NCBI RefSeq assembly: GCF_001005725.1
Contig: NZ_LBIC01000012.1
Span: forward strand, 1-64,000
Source of the DNA: Sphingobium chungbukense
GTDB taxonomy: Bacteria > Pseudomonadota > Alphaproteobacteria > Sphingomonadales > Sphingomonadaceae
Length of the DNA: 64,000 nucleotides
Reading direction: 5' to 3'
In this document: piece by piece, positions 14,687-23,537 of the stretch
How the letters are laid out: each line of letters begins with the position of its first letter
How positions within the stretch are numbered: position 1 is the first letter of the stretch
Made by a program: the position numbers and the translations under genes
Notes under the pieces: model-generated
What the model saw: only the letters and a program-made list of their open reading frames with translations
Database searches by the model: none
Told to the model about the DNA's origin: nothing

Positions 14687-15355
14687 ATGGCGTCCGTTCG
14701 ATCTTTCTGCATGCTCGCGTTCGTTCTCGCCCTGCCGCTCGGTGGTTGTGGCAAGGGGGAAAAGGACGCCGACCTGAATGCGCTGGACAATGCGCTGACC
14801 GGCAATGTGGCGGAAGGGACAGTGATCGGGGAGCCGGAAGCCAGGCTGCCCCTGTTGAAGGGCGATGCGGCAAAGGCGCTGGCGCAATCGGTGAAGCTCG
14901 CCGGCGGCAAGCTGCTCGCCACGCCGGCCGCGAAGCAAAGCGAAGCGCCCGAGCCGGCGGACGGCCTGGCCGCCGTCGCCCGTGAGCAGCACAAGCCGGG
15001 CGGCAACGCGTTTTGCCGTGAACAATTGGTCTATGGCGCACAATGGGCCAGCCGTCTGCCCGAACCCTTCACCCTCTATCCGGGCGCGCAGCTCACCGAA
15101 GCGGCGGGCGCGGAGAAAAACGGCTGCACCCTGCGCGCCGCGACCTTCGTGACGCCGGTGCCGCGCCAGAGCGTGATGGACTTCTACTATACCCAGGCCC
15201 GCCGTGCCGGCTTCGATGCCGAGCATAAGGTCATGGGCGCCGACCATGTGCTGGGCGGCACGCGCAAGGATGACGGGAGTGCCTATCTGCTGCTCTTCTC
15301 GGACGCACCGGGTGGCAAGACCAGCGTGGATGTGATCGCCGATAACGGGCGCTGA
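14687..15355 (+). CDS. Lipoprotein of unknown function
   Basis: A 222-aa protein with a lipoprotein signal (LALPLGGCG; lipidated Cys about residue 21), so it is anchored in the outer or inner membrane facing the periplasm. After an Ala-rich linker the C-terminal domain (about residues 105-220) contains two cysteines (NAFCREQLVYG, KNGCTLRAATF) that may pair. It also has a repeated alpha/beta look, PFTLYPGAQLTEAAG and VMDFYYTQARRAGFDAEHKV. The latter resembles small sensor-like domains seen in other lipoproteins, but I do not recognise a named family. AAGGAG precedes the ATG. It stands alone between a divergent gene and a dispersed repeat. Confidence 0.72.
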   Translation: MASVRSFCMLAFVLALPLGGCGKGEKDADLNALDNALTGNVAEGTVIGEPEARLPLLKGDAAKALAQSVKLAGGKLLATPAAKQSEAPEPADGLAAVAREQHKPGGNAFCREQLVYGAQWASRLPEPFTLYPGAQLTEAAGAEKNGCTLRAATFVTPVPRQSVMDFYYTQARRAGFDAEHKVMGADHVLGGTRKDDGSAYLLLFSDAPGGKTSVDVIADNGR

Positions 15356-15408
15356 ATTCCCTTTTGTCGCCGAACCGGCGGCATTGGCTGAATTACCACG
15401 TTCCTCCT

Positions 15409-15513
15409 TAGAGCGCGCTGCGCCAAATCGTACGCGAGCCGCACGCTCTAAGCTTTTGTTATCGCATCGCTTTAAGCGCAAAACCGGTTCCCACTTTTGC
15501 GCACGATGCTCTA
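15409..15513. repeat. Dispersed inverted-repeat element, type B
   Basis: This stretch contains AGAGCG near 15410 with CGCTCT at about 15444-15449, then GCGCAAAACCGGTTCCCACTTTTGCGC (15475-15502, a near-perfect palindrome) and ends in GATGCTCT. Units built on AAAACCGGTTCCCACTTTT are a well-known dispersed repeat in Alphaproteobacteria. It separates the lipoprotein from the convergent amidohydrolase and overlaps the latter's TAG stop at 15511-15513. A partial echo (CGCGAAACCGGTT) is seen at 51170-51182. Confidence 0.65.
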
Positions 15514-18500
15514 GACATGCGCCACGGCATGTCCCGCGCAACAGGCTGCACGGCTGGATTCCACATATTCCGCCGCATGCCACCAGAAATGCTGATGCGC
15601 ATGGGCGAGGGGAGGCAGTATCGGCGTCATATCCGCTTGAGGCTTTGCGCTCACGAAGGGCGCCATCAGTTGCTCCGGCGTATGGACGACGCCGTTGGCG
15701 ATGACCTTCCTCACGTTCGCGACCGCGTTCACATCCTTCAGCGGGTCGCCGTCGACCAGGATCATGTCGGCCAGCATGCCGCGTTCGATCCGCCCGACCG
15801 GCTCGCCCAGAAACTCGCCCGACCGGCGCGTCGTCATCATCAGCGCCTCATACGGTGAAATCCCATACCGCACCATGCCCCGCAGGTTGAGATGCAGGCT
15901 GATCGCGGTCAGGTCGATCGGCGCGTCAGTGCCCGAAATCGGATGCCAGCCGGCCGCCAGCATCAGTTTGATCTGTTGCACCTGCCGTTCCAGTGAGGCA
16001 AGCATCGGCTTGCCACCGTCGCCCGTCATGGCCTTTATCCGCGCCAGCAGCTTTTCATATTCCCAGGCGGGATACAGCGTCCTGATCCGCTCATCCTGCG
16101 CGAAACCGCTATCTTCGCCCAGCAAGGCGGTCGCCGCGAACAGCGTCGGTGTCCGTCCGGCCCGGGCCGCCGCGAATAGATCGGCGACGTCATGATAGCC
16201 GCCACCCAGCGAGGTGATGGTGCGCGAATAGCCATAGCGGTTGGTGGCGCCGGTATGTTCCATGCAGTCCATGCCGCTATGCAGGGCGGGATAGTGATAA
16301 TGGGACGAAAGATGCATCCCCATGCGATGGGCCTCGTCCACGACCTGCTTCTGCACGTCATGGCGAAGGCGCACATAGGTCTTCACCATGTCGTAATCGA
16401 GCGCGCGTGCCCGTTCCAGTTCCAGCGCCATCTGCCCCGGTTCGGTGACGGGCCGCATGAAATTGTAGAAGATGCGCCCGCCGTCGATCGCCTCTCCAGT
16501 GGCATAGTGCCGCGCCGCAATCCGCTTGCCGCTCTGGATCGCTTCCCTGTCCTCGACCATATGATAGGCCGGGCAGCCCGGCGAACGGGTCGCCGTCACG
16601 CCCATCGCCAGCCACAGTCGGCCCATGCGGTCGCCATAGCCATAGCCCGCCATCTGGCGGTGTGTGTGCATGTCGATCAGGCCGGGCATGAGCGTCAGGG
16701 CGCCATCGTCCACCAGTTTCGCATTGGCGTCCGACGGCGCCCGGCCGTCATGGGGCGTGATCGCGGCAATCTGGTTGCCGTCGATCACCACGTCCACGCC
16801 CGTCCGGTAATCGGCGGACATGGCGTCCCAGACTTTGCCAGCCCTGATGATGGTGCGACCCGAAGGCTTGGCATTGGACCAGTTGAGACGGCACGGCACA
16901 GTCTGCGCCACACCTCCCGAAATCGATACCAGCCGCAATTTTCCGTTGCTGAGGTAGAGCAGTTTTCGCGAATCCCCGCTCCAACTGGGGGCGTCGGTGA
17001 CTTCGGTCGTGATCTGGCGCGGCGCTCCGGCAAAGCTGCCGTCTTCCTTCACCGGCACGACCCAGAGCGTGCTGGCGAAGACATAGGCCATCCACTGGCC
17101 GTCGGGCGACCAGACCGGCCCGTCATGCCCGCGCACGCCCATCGACTTGCCTTCCGCTACCGCCTGGTAACGTCCCTTGCCCGTTGTCAGATCGACGGTC
17201 AGGATCTGGCTCGCGCCCTCGCGGTAGCGGCCCGTCACCGGTTTGAAGGCCGCGTAGGCGATGGTCTTGCCGTCCGGTCCGAAGCTCGGCCGTCCCGGCT
17301 CCCACAGAGCATCGAAGACCTTGCGCACCGTCCCGCTCGCCACGTCGACGCTGTGGAGCGCTCCCTCCTGATCGAGAAAGGCGATCAGCTTTGCGTCCTG
17401 CGACCAACTGCCCCAGGCGACCGCCTTGCCTGGGATGTTGGTGAGTTGCCGTTCCCTGCCCGTCGCCAGATCGTGCAGCCACAGGTCCAGCGTCCCGCCC
17501 CGGTCGGAAGAATAGGCGATGGTCCTGCCATCGGGCGACCAGGCCGGATCGCATTTATGATAGGGATCGCCGATCAGCTTCTTCGGCGATCCGCCGATGG
17601 GCATGACGTAGATATCATTGAGCGCGGCGAAGACGATGCTCTTCCCATCGGGCGACAGCATCGGCGCGGCGATGCCCACGACCGGCCGAGACGCTGTCGA
17701 GGTGAAATCGCGCGTCTTCTTCCGGTAATCGGGCGTCGTCACCGGTACGCTGGTCTTGAAGGGCAGGACGGTCGCCTGGCCATCCTTCAGCTTGCGGATC
17801 TTGCCGTTCGATCCGTAGAGGATCGCGCCATCGCTGGTGAAAGCGGGACGGAAGGGATAGAGGTCCTCGCCCGTGACGATATCCTGGCCGCCCCGGACCA
17901 GCGTCAGCGAACCGGGCAACTGCCGGGTATAGAGGATCGTCCCGTTGGGTGCGAAAGCGGGTGCCATAATCGCGGCGGCGTTGAAACGGTCGGTGGAGAG
18001 CGGAACGGAAGCGATTTCCGTTGTCGCCCCGCTTGCCACATCGGCCTTGATCAGCTTCGTGCCGCCAGCGACATAGGCGATCGCCTTGCCGTCAGGCGAC
18101 CATGTAGGTTCACTGTCGTTGGTGGTGCCTTTCGAAAAAGGCGTTACCTCACCGCTCGCCACATCCAGCAGATAGATGGCGTATCGGCCCCCGGCCCGGT
18201 CGCTGGAGAAGGCGATGGTCCTGCCGTCGGGCGACCAGCGCGGCTCCCGGTCGTCGAGCAATCCGTCCGTATGCTGGCGCAGGTCGCCCCCTTCGGCTGC
18301 CACCGACCAGATATGGAAATTGCCCGACCGATAGGATTGGAAGGCGATCCGCTTGCCGTCGGGCGACCAGTCGGGCTGGGCGAGGTCGTCGAAGTCGCCG
18401 GTCAACCGGGTGAGCGTGCCGCCCTCGACCGGCAGCGTCCACAATATGCCGAGCAGGTCGAAGGCGATGCGGCTGCCGTCGGGCGAGAGGGCCAGGGCGA

Positions 18501-18660
18501 CATTGGTGCAATCCTCGACGGTCACCACCGTCTCCTTGCCCGCCGCCGGAGCGCCATTCGCCTTGCCTTGCGCCAGCGATCCGGCACTGCCGGCCGCAAG
18601 CAGTCCGATCCCGCCCGCCGCGAGAGCTTCGCGGCGGTTCACCTTCAATCGACCCGTCAT
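15511..18660 (-). CDS. TolB-type beta-propeller / amidohydrolase fusion, exported
   Basis: A 1049-aa protein with an N-terminal twin-arginine-like leader (RREALAAGGIGLLAAG, residues 9-24). A long WD40-like PD40/TolB propeller follows at about 45-610, with many repeats of the form WSPDGRTIAFSSDRAGG. The metal-dependent amidohydrolase domain spans about 620-1020 and includes LMPGLIDMHTHRQMAG (HxH), SHYHYPALH and SGTDAPIDL (conserved Asp). Proteins of this build are annotated as amidohydrolases and resemble prolidase/imidazolonepropionase relatives; the propeller may gate peptides. AAGGAACGC precedes the ATG. The gene starts 16 bp after the stop of a TonB receptor, so receptor and hydrolase are probably one uptake-and-cleavage unit. 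Substrate unknown; a cyclic or modified peptide is a guess. Confidence 0.85.
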   Translation of the reverse strand: MTGRLKVNRREALAAGGIGLLAAGSAGSLAQGKANGAPAAGKETVVTVEDCTNVALALSPDGSRIAFDLLGILWTLPVEGGTLTRLTGDFDDLAQPDWSPDGKRIAFQSYRSGNFHIWSVAAEGGDLRQHTDGLLDDREPRWSPDGRTIAFSSDRAGGRYAIYLLDVASGEVTPFSKGTTNDSEPTWSPDGKAIAYVAGGTKLIKADVASGATTEIASVPLSTDRFNAAAIMAPAFAPNGTILYTRQLPGSLTLVRGGQDIVTGEDLYPFRPAFTSDGAILYGSNGKIRKLKDGQATVLPFKTSVPVTTPDYRKKTRDFTSTASRPVVGIAAPMLSPDGKSIVFAALNDIYVMPIGGSPKKLIGDPYHKCDPAWSPDGRTIAYSSDRGGTLDLWLHDLATGRERQLTNIPGKAVAWGSWSQDAKLIAFLDQEGALHSVDVASGTVRKVFDALWEPGRPSFGPDGKTIAYAAFKPVTGRYREGASQILTVDLTTGKGRYQAVAEGKSMGVRGHDGPVWSPDGQWMAYVFASTLWVVPVKEDGSFAGAPRQITTEVTDAPSWSGDSRKLLYLSNGKLRLVSISGGVAQTVPCRLNWSNAKPSGRTIIRAGKVWDAMSADYRTGVDVVIDGNQIAAITPHDGRAPSDANAKLVDDGALTLMPGLIDMHTHRQMAGYGYGDRMGRLWLAMGVTATRSPGCPAYHMVEDREAIQSGKRIAARHYATGEAIDGGRIFYNFMRPVTEPGQMALELERARALDYDMVKTYVRLRHDVQKQVVDEAHRMGMHLSSHYHYPALHSGMDCMEHTGATNRYGYSRTITSLGGGYHDVADLFAAARAGRTPTLFAATALLGEDSGFAQDERIRTLYPAWEYEKLLARIKAMTGDGGKPMLASLERQVQQIKLMLAAGWHPISGTDAPIDLTAISLHLNLRGMVRYGISPYEALMMTTRRSGEFLGEPVGRIERGMLADMILVDGDPLKDVNAVANVRKVIANGVVHTPEQLMAPFVSAKPQADMTPILPPLAHAHQHFWWHAAEYVESSRAACCAGHAVAHV

Positions 18661-18676
18661 GCGCTTGCGTTCCTTG

Positions 18677-21499
18677 TCAGAATTCCAGATTGAGCCGGCC
18701 GTAATAATAGCCGCCGCTGATGCCGTAGGGCGCATAGGCGTTGTAGAGGCTGCCCACGACACGGTTCACGGGATTGAGCTTGGTCGGATAGATGTTGAAC
18801 AGATTATTGGCGCCGACCGACAGCTTGACGCCCTGGGTCAGCTTATATCCCATCTCCAGGTCGAAGATGACCTTGGGCTTCACCTCCTCGTCGACATAGC
18901 CCAGCGTGCAGCCCGTGCTTCCGGCGGTGCAGGCGGTGTTGGTGGCGTCATGAAGCACCATGCCCGATGCGACCTGCGTGATCTTGCCGTATCGGGTGGC
19001 GCGCAGATTGGCGGAGAAGGCGCCCCAGTCCCACAGCAGATTGCCGATGAACTTGTTGCGCGGCGTTCCCTTGGTGAAGTCGCCCTGCTTGGCGCGGCCC
19101 ACCAGCACTAGCCCGGATCCCGCCAGCACATTGGGAATGGGGTCGATATGGGTGAAGATGGTCTTGTTGAAATTGGCGGACAGGCTGGCGGTCAGCGACC
19201 CCATGTCACCAAGCCCGGTGCGATAGGTGCTGACGATATCCAACCCGCGCGTCCGCGTATCCGCCGCGTTCACGAAGTAGAAGCCGCCCGCTACCCCCGG
19301 GATGCCCGCCGCCGCGAGCACGTTGCGCACCATGGTCCCGCTCAGCGTCTCGCTCAGCATGATGCGGTCGCGAATCTTGATCTGGTAGGCGTCGACCGTG
19401 ATGTTGAGATTATGCACGGGGGTCAGCACGACGCCCGCCGAGAAGTTGGTCGATTTTTCCGGCTTCAGCGGCACCGCGCCCAGCGCCACCGCTGCCGGGG
19501 AACCCACCGGCAGGGCCTGTACCGGCAGCAGCACGTTCACCCCGTTCACCGGCACGCCGATGGTGGAGGAGGAGGCATAATGCTGTTGCTGGAGCGTCGG
19601 CGCGCGGAAACCGGTGCTTGCCGTGCCGCGCAGGGCAAAGCCCTTCACCGGCTCTATGCGGGCGGAAACCTTGCCGGTATCGGTAGTGCCGAAGTCGGAA
19701 TAATCCTCATGTCGCCCGGCGAGGCCGATCTCGAAGCCCTCGATGATCTTCTGCTCCAGGTTGATATAGGCGCTCCAGTTGTTGCGGCTCCACTTGCCCG
19801 ATCCGGAGGGGAGGAAGCCGGTTACGCCCTGCGACCCTGCAGTGCGCAATTCTCCCGCCCGCCAGGAGCCAGCGGGCGAACGATAGCCGCCGTCGATATA
19901 GGAGACCGGATCGCCGGGGCCGATCAGGAAGCTGTTGCGCCGATATTCGCCGCCGACCGCCAGGAACAGCGGCTCTGCCAGCCCGACTTCGAATTCCTTC
20001 TGGAGATCGAGATTGGTCGTCCATTCGTTCGACCGCACCTTGCCCAGGTAGAAATGGGTGGGGCTGGCCGGCCCCAGGGAGGCGTTCAGCGAGGTCGTAT
20101 GGCTATATTTGACCTCATCCTCCGCATAGGTGGTGGAAAGGTCGTAATGAATGCCCGCCGGCCCGTCGCCGCGAATGCCCGCCGCGACCTGGAAATCCTC
20201 GTCATAGACGTGAATGCGAGGGATATAGCCGTCGGGATAGACCTCCAATATGTTGTTGACCGCGCTCGGCAGGCGATAGGTCAGCCAGCCCGCCGCATGG
20301 CGTTTCGAATAAGTGCCGAAGCTGTACAGTTCGGTGCTTTCCCCGATGGGCAGCATCGCGTCATAGCTGACATTGCCGCCGATCACCTGGGGCTGGCCAT
20401 ATTTGGCGCGGATGCGGTTCGGACTGGCGTTGCGCGGGTCGCCCGTGGGATAGAAGGTCCCGGCGATCGGGCTGCTCTCTACCATAGTGTTGTCCTGCAA
20501 CACGCCATCGGCGGAGAGGTGGATATAGCCGCCGTCTCCCAGGGCGAAGCCCTTGTCGACCTGCCAGCGGCCCTGCCAGCCGCCATTGTCGGCCGTGCTG
20601 CCCATGGTCAGCGCCGCGCCGCCGGACGTGTCGTTCTTCAGGATGATGTTGACGACGCCCGCGATCGCGTCCGACCCATATTGCGCCGATGCGCCGTCAC
20701 GCAGCACCTCGATCCGCTGAATGGAGTTGCCGGGGATCAGGTCCAGGTCCGGCGGCGACTGGCCGTTCTGCACTGACCCGTTGATGAAGAGGGTCGCCGT
20801 ATTGTGCCGACGCTTGCCGTTGACCAGCACCAGCAACTGATCGCCGCCCAGGCCGCGCAGAGACAGGGTACGCACCGCCCAGCTCGCCCCAGCGCCGTTG
20901 TTCGACACGTTGATCGAGGGGACCAGCGTGCCCAGCAGGTCGCGCACCGACTGCTTGCCGCTCGCCTCCAGGTCCTTGACGCTCAGAACGTCGATCGGCG
21001 CAAGGCTTTCGGCGACCGTGCGCGTGGTCTGGCGCGTACCGGTGACGATGATGGGGGCGGACGCATCCTCGGCCTCGGCGGCGGGCGCCATGGCGACGGG
21101 CTGCGTGCCAGCCAGACTGGCCTGCGCGAACTGGACCGCCATCGGGCTGCGGCGCGCGGCGCTGCGGTTGCTGGGCACGGCCAGAGCGATTACGCCGACG
21201 CCTGCCTCGCTATGCTTGAGCGCGGTTCCGGCCAGCAGCCGTTCCAGCGCATCCTGGGTCGACAGCCAGCCTTGGATCCCGCGGCTGCGGATGGCCGCGA
21301 CCTCGTCATAGGGGAAGAGGATGCGCACGCCGGACTGGGTCGATAGCTGGCGAAGTGCGCTGCTCAGCGGCTGTGGTGCGATGTCGAATTTGTGCCGCTG
21401 TGACAGCGTCGCGTCCATTTGCGTGGCGGCGAGGATTTGCGTGGGCGAAACAAGACAGGTGGCGAGGGCGAACCCCGCCAGTGCACGGCGAATACGCAT
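18677..21499 (-). CDS. TonB-dependent outer-membrane receptor with N-terminal STN domain
   Basis: A 940-aa outer-membrane receptor. It has a signal peptide to about residue 25, an STN domain at about 35-90 (FDIAPQPLSSALRQLSTQSG and a second half with LERLLAGTAL), a TonB-box-like IIVTGTRQ near 150, and a plug domain at about 165-285 (VRDLLGTLVPSINVS, LVLVNGKRRHNTATLF, IQRIEVLRDGASAQYGSDAIAGVVNII). The beta-barrel ends in the aromatic YYYGRLNLEF, as required for BamA insertion. STN domains usually contact a FecR-type anti-sigma, but no fecIR pair is adjacent. The ECF pair at 5.4 kb is not linked. The start was chosen for the signal peptide and an AGGGGAA site. It is probably in an operon with the propeller-amidohydrolase. 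Confidence 0.88.
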   Translation of the reverse strand: MRIRRALAGFALATCLVSPTQILAATQMDATLSQRHKFDIAPQPLSSALRQLSTQSGVRILFPYDEVAAIRSRGIQGWLSTQDALERLLAGTALKHSEAGVGVIALAVPSNRSAARRSPMAVQFAQASLAGTQPVAMAPAAEAEDASAPIIVTGTRQTTRTVAESLAPIDVLSVKDLEASGKQSVRDLLGTLVPSINVSNNGAGASWAVRTLSLRGLGGDQLLVLVNGKRRHNTATLFINGSVQNGQSPPDLDLIPGNSIQRIEVLRDGASAQYGSDAIAGVVNIILKNDTSGGAALTMGSTADNGGWQGRWQVDKGFALGDGGYIHLSADGVLQDNTMVESSPIAGTFYPTGDPRNASPNRIRAKYGQPQVIGGNVSYDAMLPIGESTELYSFGTYSKRHAAGWLTYRLPSAVNNILEVYPDGYIPRIHVYDEDFQVAAGIRGDGPAGIHYDLSTTYAEDEVKYSHTTSLNASLGPASPTHFYLGKVRSNEWTTNLDLQKEFEVGLAEPLFLAVGGEYRRNSFLIGPGDPVSYIDGGYRSPAGSWRAGELRTAGSQGVTGFLPSGSGKWSRNNWSAYINLEQKIIEGFEIGLAGRHEDYSDFGTTDTGKVSARIEPVKGFALRGTASTGFRAPTLQQQHYASSSTIGVPVNGVNVLLPVQALPVGSPAAVALGAVPLKPEKSTNFSAGVVLTPVHNLNITVDAYQIKIRDRIMLSETLSGTMVRNVLAAAGIPGVAGGFYFVNAADTRTRGLDIVSTYRTGLGDMGSLTASLSANFNKTIFTHIDPIPNVLAGSGLVLVGRAKQGDFTKGTPRNKFIGNLLWDWGAFSANLRATRYGKITQVASGMVLHDATNTACTAGSTGCTLGYVDEEVKPKVIFDLEMGYKLTQGVKLSVGANNLFNIYPTKLNPVNRVVGSLYNAYAPYGISGGYYYGRLNLEF

Positions 21500-21683
21500 C
21501 GATTGTTCCCCTGTTGAAAGACGGCCTTTATTGCCGTTCTGCCTTTCTGAACGAAGAATAGGTCCCAATCCGCCATCTGTTTGTCACAGGCCGACAGAGA
21601 ATGACCTTGGTCACTCTATGAGTGATCGGGAATGCCGCGCAAAATTCGATATTCTTGTAATATTATTACAAGCGCTAATGAAT

Positions 21684-22457
21684 TTACACTTTGCCAATGC
21701 CGGTGTGCAGGAACCAGCGCCGGTCCTTTTCCAGGCCAATGGCGGTCAACCTTCCGCTGGCAAAGGCTCCTGTATCGATGCCGATCCGGTTGGGCTGGAT
21801 ATCGACCTCTTCGGTGATGCTATGGCCATGAACGATCATCTTGCCGAAGGAGCGTCGGTGGTTCAGGAAATCGCCCCTGATCCAGCGAAGGTCGGCCGGC
21901 TTCTGCGCTTCCAGAGCAATGCGCGGCCGCACGCCGGCATGCACGAACAAATAGCCGCCGACCGGCAGCATGTCGGTAAAATCGTCCAGAAAATCGACGG
22001 CGTCGCGCGGGATATGGTTCAGCATCCACTGCGCCAGCGCCGTATCGCTCATGGCGCTGCTGTTGTGGGGGGGGAGGCCATAGCTGGCCAGCGTCTGAAT
22101 GCCGCCCAACCGCCGGAAGAAGCGGACCGCCTGCGCGCTCCCTCGTGCCGCGGCGATGAAAACTTCCTCATGGTTGCCCTTGAGGAAGCGGACATTCTCC
22201 TTCGATCGCGCCATGGCCATCGCCCGCTCGACCACCTGCGCCGATTGCGGTCCGCGATCCACCAGATCGCCCAGCAGGATGAGGAGCCGCGGCAAGGGAG
22301 GGCGATCCGCCTCGTCCTGCGCGATCCGGTCCAGTAGTTCGGCGAACAGGTCGTCACGCCCATGAATGTCGCCGATCGCGTAGATGCGGACATCCTCGCC
22401 CACGTCGGGCAACGGCCCCCGATCAGGCGCGTTCCGGCGACGGAAGGGTATCAGCAT
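21684..22457 (-). CDS. Metallophosphoesterase (serine/threonine phosphatase-like)
   Basis: A 257-aa cytoplasmic enzyme with the complete calcineurin-like metal motifs GDIHG (about residue 29), GDLVDRG (63) and GNHE (94), plus downstream histidines in FVHAGV and VHGHS. The closest known group is bacterial PPP-type protein phosphatases and Ap4A hydrolase-like enzymes; which substrate it uses cannot be read from sequence. It is the last gene of a minus-strand run (UPF0262, GH25-like, cdd, dcd), 59 bp after dcd. Confidence 0.82.
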   Translation of the reverse strand: MLIPFRRRNAPDRGPLPDVGEDVRIYAIGDIHGRDDLFAELLDRIAQDEADRPPLPRLLILLGDLVDRGPQSAQVVERAMAMARSKENVRFLKGNHEEVFIAAARGSAQAVRFFRRLGGIQTLASYGLPPHNSSAMSDTALAQWMLNHIPRDAVDFLDDFTDMLPVGGYLFVHAGVRPRIALEAQKPADLRWIRGDFLNHRRSFGKMIVHGHSITEEVDIQPNRIGIDTGAFASGRLTAIGLEKDRRWFLHTGIGKV

Positions 22458-22516
22458 GGCGGACTCCGCCTGGCGGACAGGGGGTCACCCATCATGCCTG
22501 CCAGTGTCGCACGACC

Positions 22517-23071
22517 TCAAAGGCGGGGCAATGTGACGCCCTGCTGCCCCATATATTTGCCTGCCCGGTCGGCATAGCTGGTCTCGCAGGGCTCATTGCC
22601 CTTGAGGAACAGGAACTGGCACGCGCCTTCGTTGGCGTATATTTTGGCGGGAAGCGGGGTGGTGTTGGAAAATTCCAGCGTCACATGACCTTCCCAGCCC
22701 GGTTCCAGCGGGGTGACGTTCACGATGATGCCACACCGCGCATAGGTCGATTTGCCAAGGCAGATCACCAGCACGTCGCGCGGCACCCGGAAATATTCGA
22801 CTGTCCGGGCCAGGGCGAAGCTGTTGGGCGGAATGATGCAGCAGTCGGTCTTGCGGTCGACGAAGCTGTTGGCCGCGAAATCCTTCGGGTCCACCACGGC
22901 GCTGTCGACATTGGTGAAGATCTTGAATTCGTCAGCGACCCGCGCGTCATAGCCATAGGAGGAAAGGCCGTAGCTGATGCACCCGTCGCGCCGCTGGCTT
23001 TCCACGAACGGCTCGATCATGCCGCTGGTCTGGGCCTGTTCGCGAATCCACTTATCCGATAGTATCGACAT
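22517..23071 (-). CDS. dcd: dCTP deaminase
   Basis: A 184-aa enzyme that converts dCTP to dUTP, the main source of dUMP for thymidylate in many bacteria. Family motifs are present throughout: MSILSDKWIREQA, SSYGYDARVADEF, LGKSTYARCGIIVNVTPLEPGWEGHVTLEFSN and the C-terminal YMGQQGVTLPRL. The length matches the trimeric Dcd family rather than dUTPase. The start follows the cdd stop by seven bases, with a GGAAAGAG site inside cdd. Pairing with cytidine deaminase makes a local pyrimidine-salvage unit. Confidence 0.93.
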   Translation of the reverse strand: MSILSDKWIREQAQTSGMIEPFVESQRRDGCISYGLSSYGYDARVADEFKIFTNVDSAVVDPKDFAANSFVDRKTDCCIIPPNSFALARTVEYFRVPRDVLVICLGKSTYARCGIIVNVTPLEPGWEGHVTLEFSNTTPLPAKIYANEGACQFLFLKGNEPCETSYADRAGKYMGQQGVTLPRL

Positions 23072-23078
23072 GGCTGGT

Positions 23079-23537
23079 TCAGCTCTTTCCTGGCAATATG
23101 CCGAGATCTCTGGGACCAAAGGCATGAGGCAATAATTCAGCGACGCTATGTTGGACCAGGGCGTGCCCTTCTGGCGCCGCGCAGTAGATGGCGAGCGCCC
23201 GCCCGGCCATCTGCTCGGCTTCATTCATGATCTGGCGGCACCGGCCGCAGGGCGTGACGATGGCATCGCCGGTTACCGCACCATCCGCGCCCATCGCGCC
23301 GCCGACGACCGCGATCGCTTCCACATCGACGAAGCGCCCCTGGGCGTTCACCGTCGCCAGCGCCACCGTCTCGGCACAGAGCGACAGGCCATAGCTTGCA
23401 TTCTCGAAATTGCAGCCGGTCACGATCTGCCCATCGGTCAGCCGTACCGCGGCACCGACGGCAAAGCGGCTATAGGGCGCATGGGCATGGATCATTGCCT
23501 TGCGCGCCGCCCCGATCAATTCTTCCGTCGCGTTCAT
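23079..23537 (-). CDS. cdd: Cytidine deaminase
   Basis: A 152-aa zinc enzyme that deaminates cytidine and deoxycytidine. The catalytic elements are visible: C-N-F-E-N-A-S-Y-G-L, then L-C-A-E-T (zinc Cys and catalytic Glu) and T-P-C-G-R-C-R-Q (two zinc Cys). This is the homotetrameric short-form pattern. The ATG overlaps the stop of the upstream GH25-like gene by four bases, and dcd follows after seven bases, so the three are tightly coupled. Confidence 0.92.
   Translation of the reverse strand: MNATEELIGAARKAMIHAHAPYSRFAVGAAVRLTDGQIVTGCNFENASYGLSLCAETVALATVNAQGRFVDVEAIAVVGGAMGADGAVTGDAIVTPCGRCRQIMNEAEQMAGRALAIYCAAPEGHALVQHSVAELLPHAFGPRDLGILPGKS

Noticed and set aside
16192..18693. An 833-codon plus-strand open frame
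   Set aside because: It is antisense to the propeller-amidohydrolase, rich in Arg/His/Gly without any domain pattern, and arises from high-G+C codon bias.
19148..20776. A 542-codon plus-strand open frame inside the TonB receptor region
   Set aside because: Antisense to a receptor with clear plug and barrel motifs; no recognisable protein pattern.
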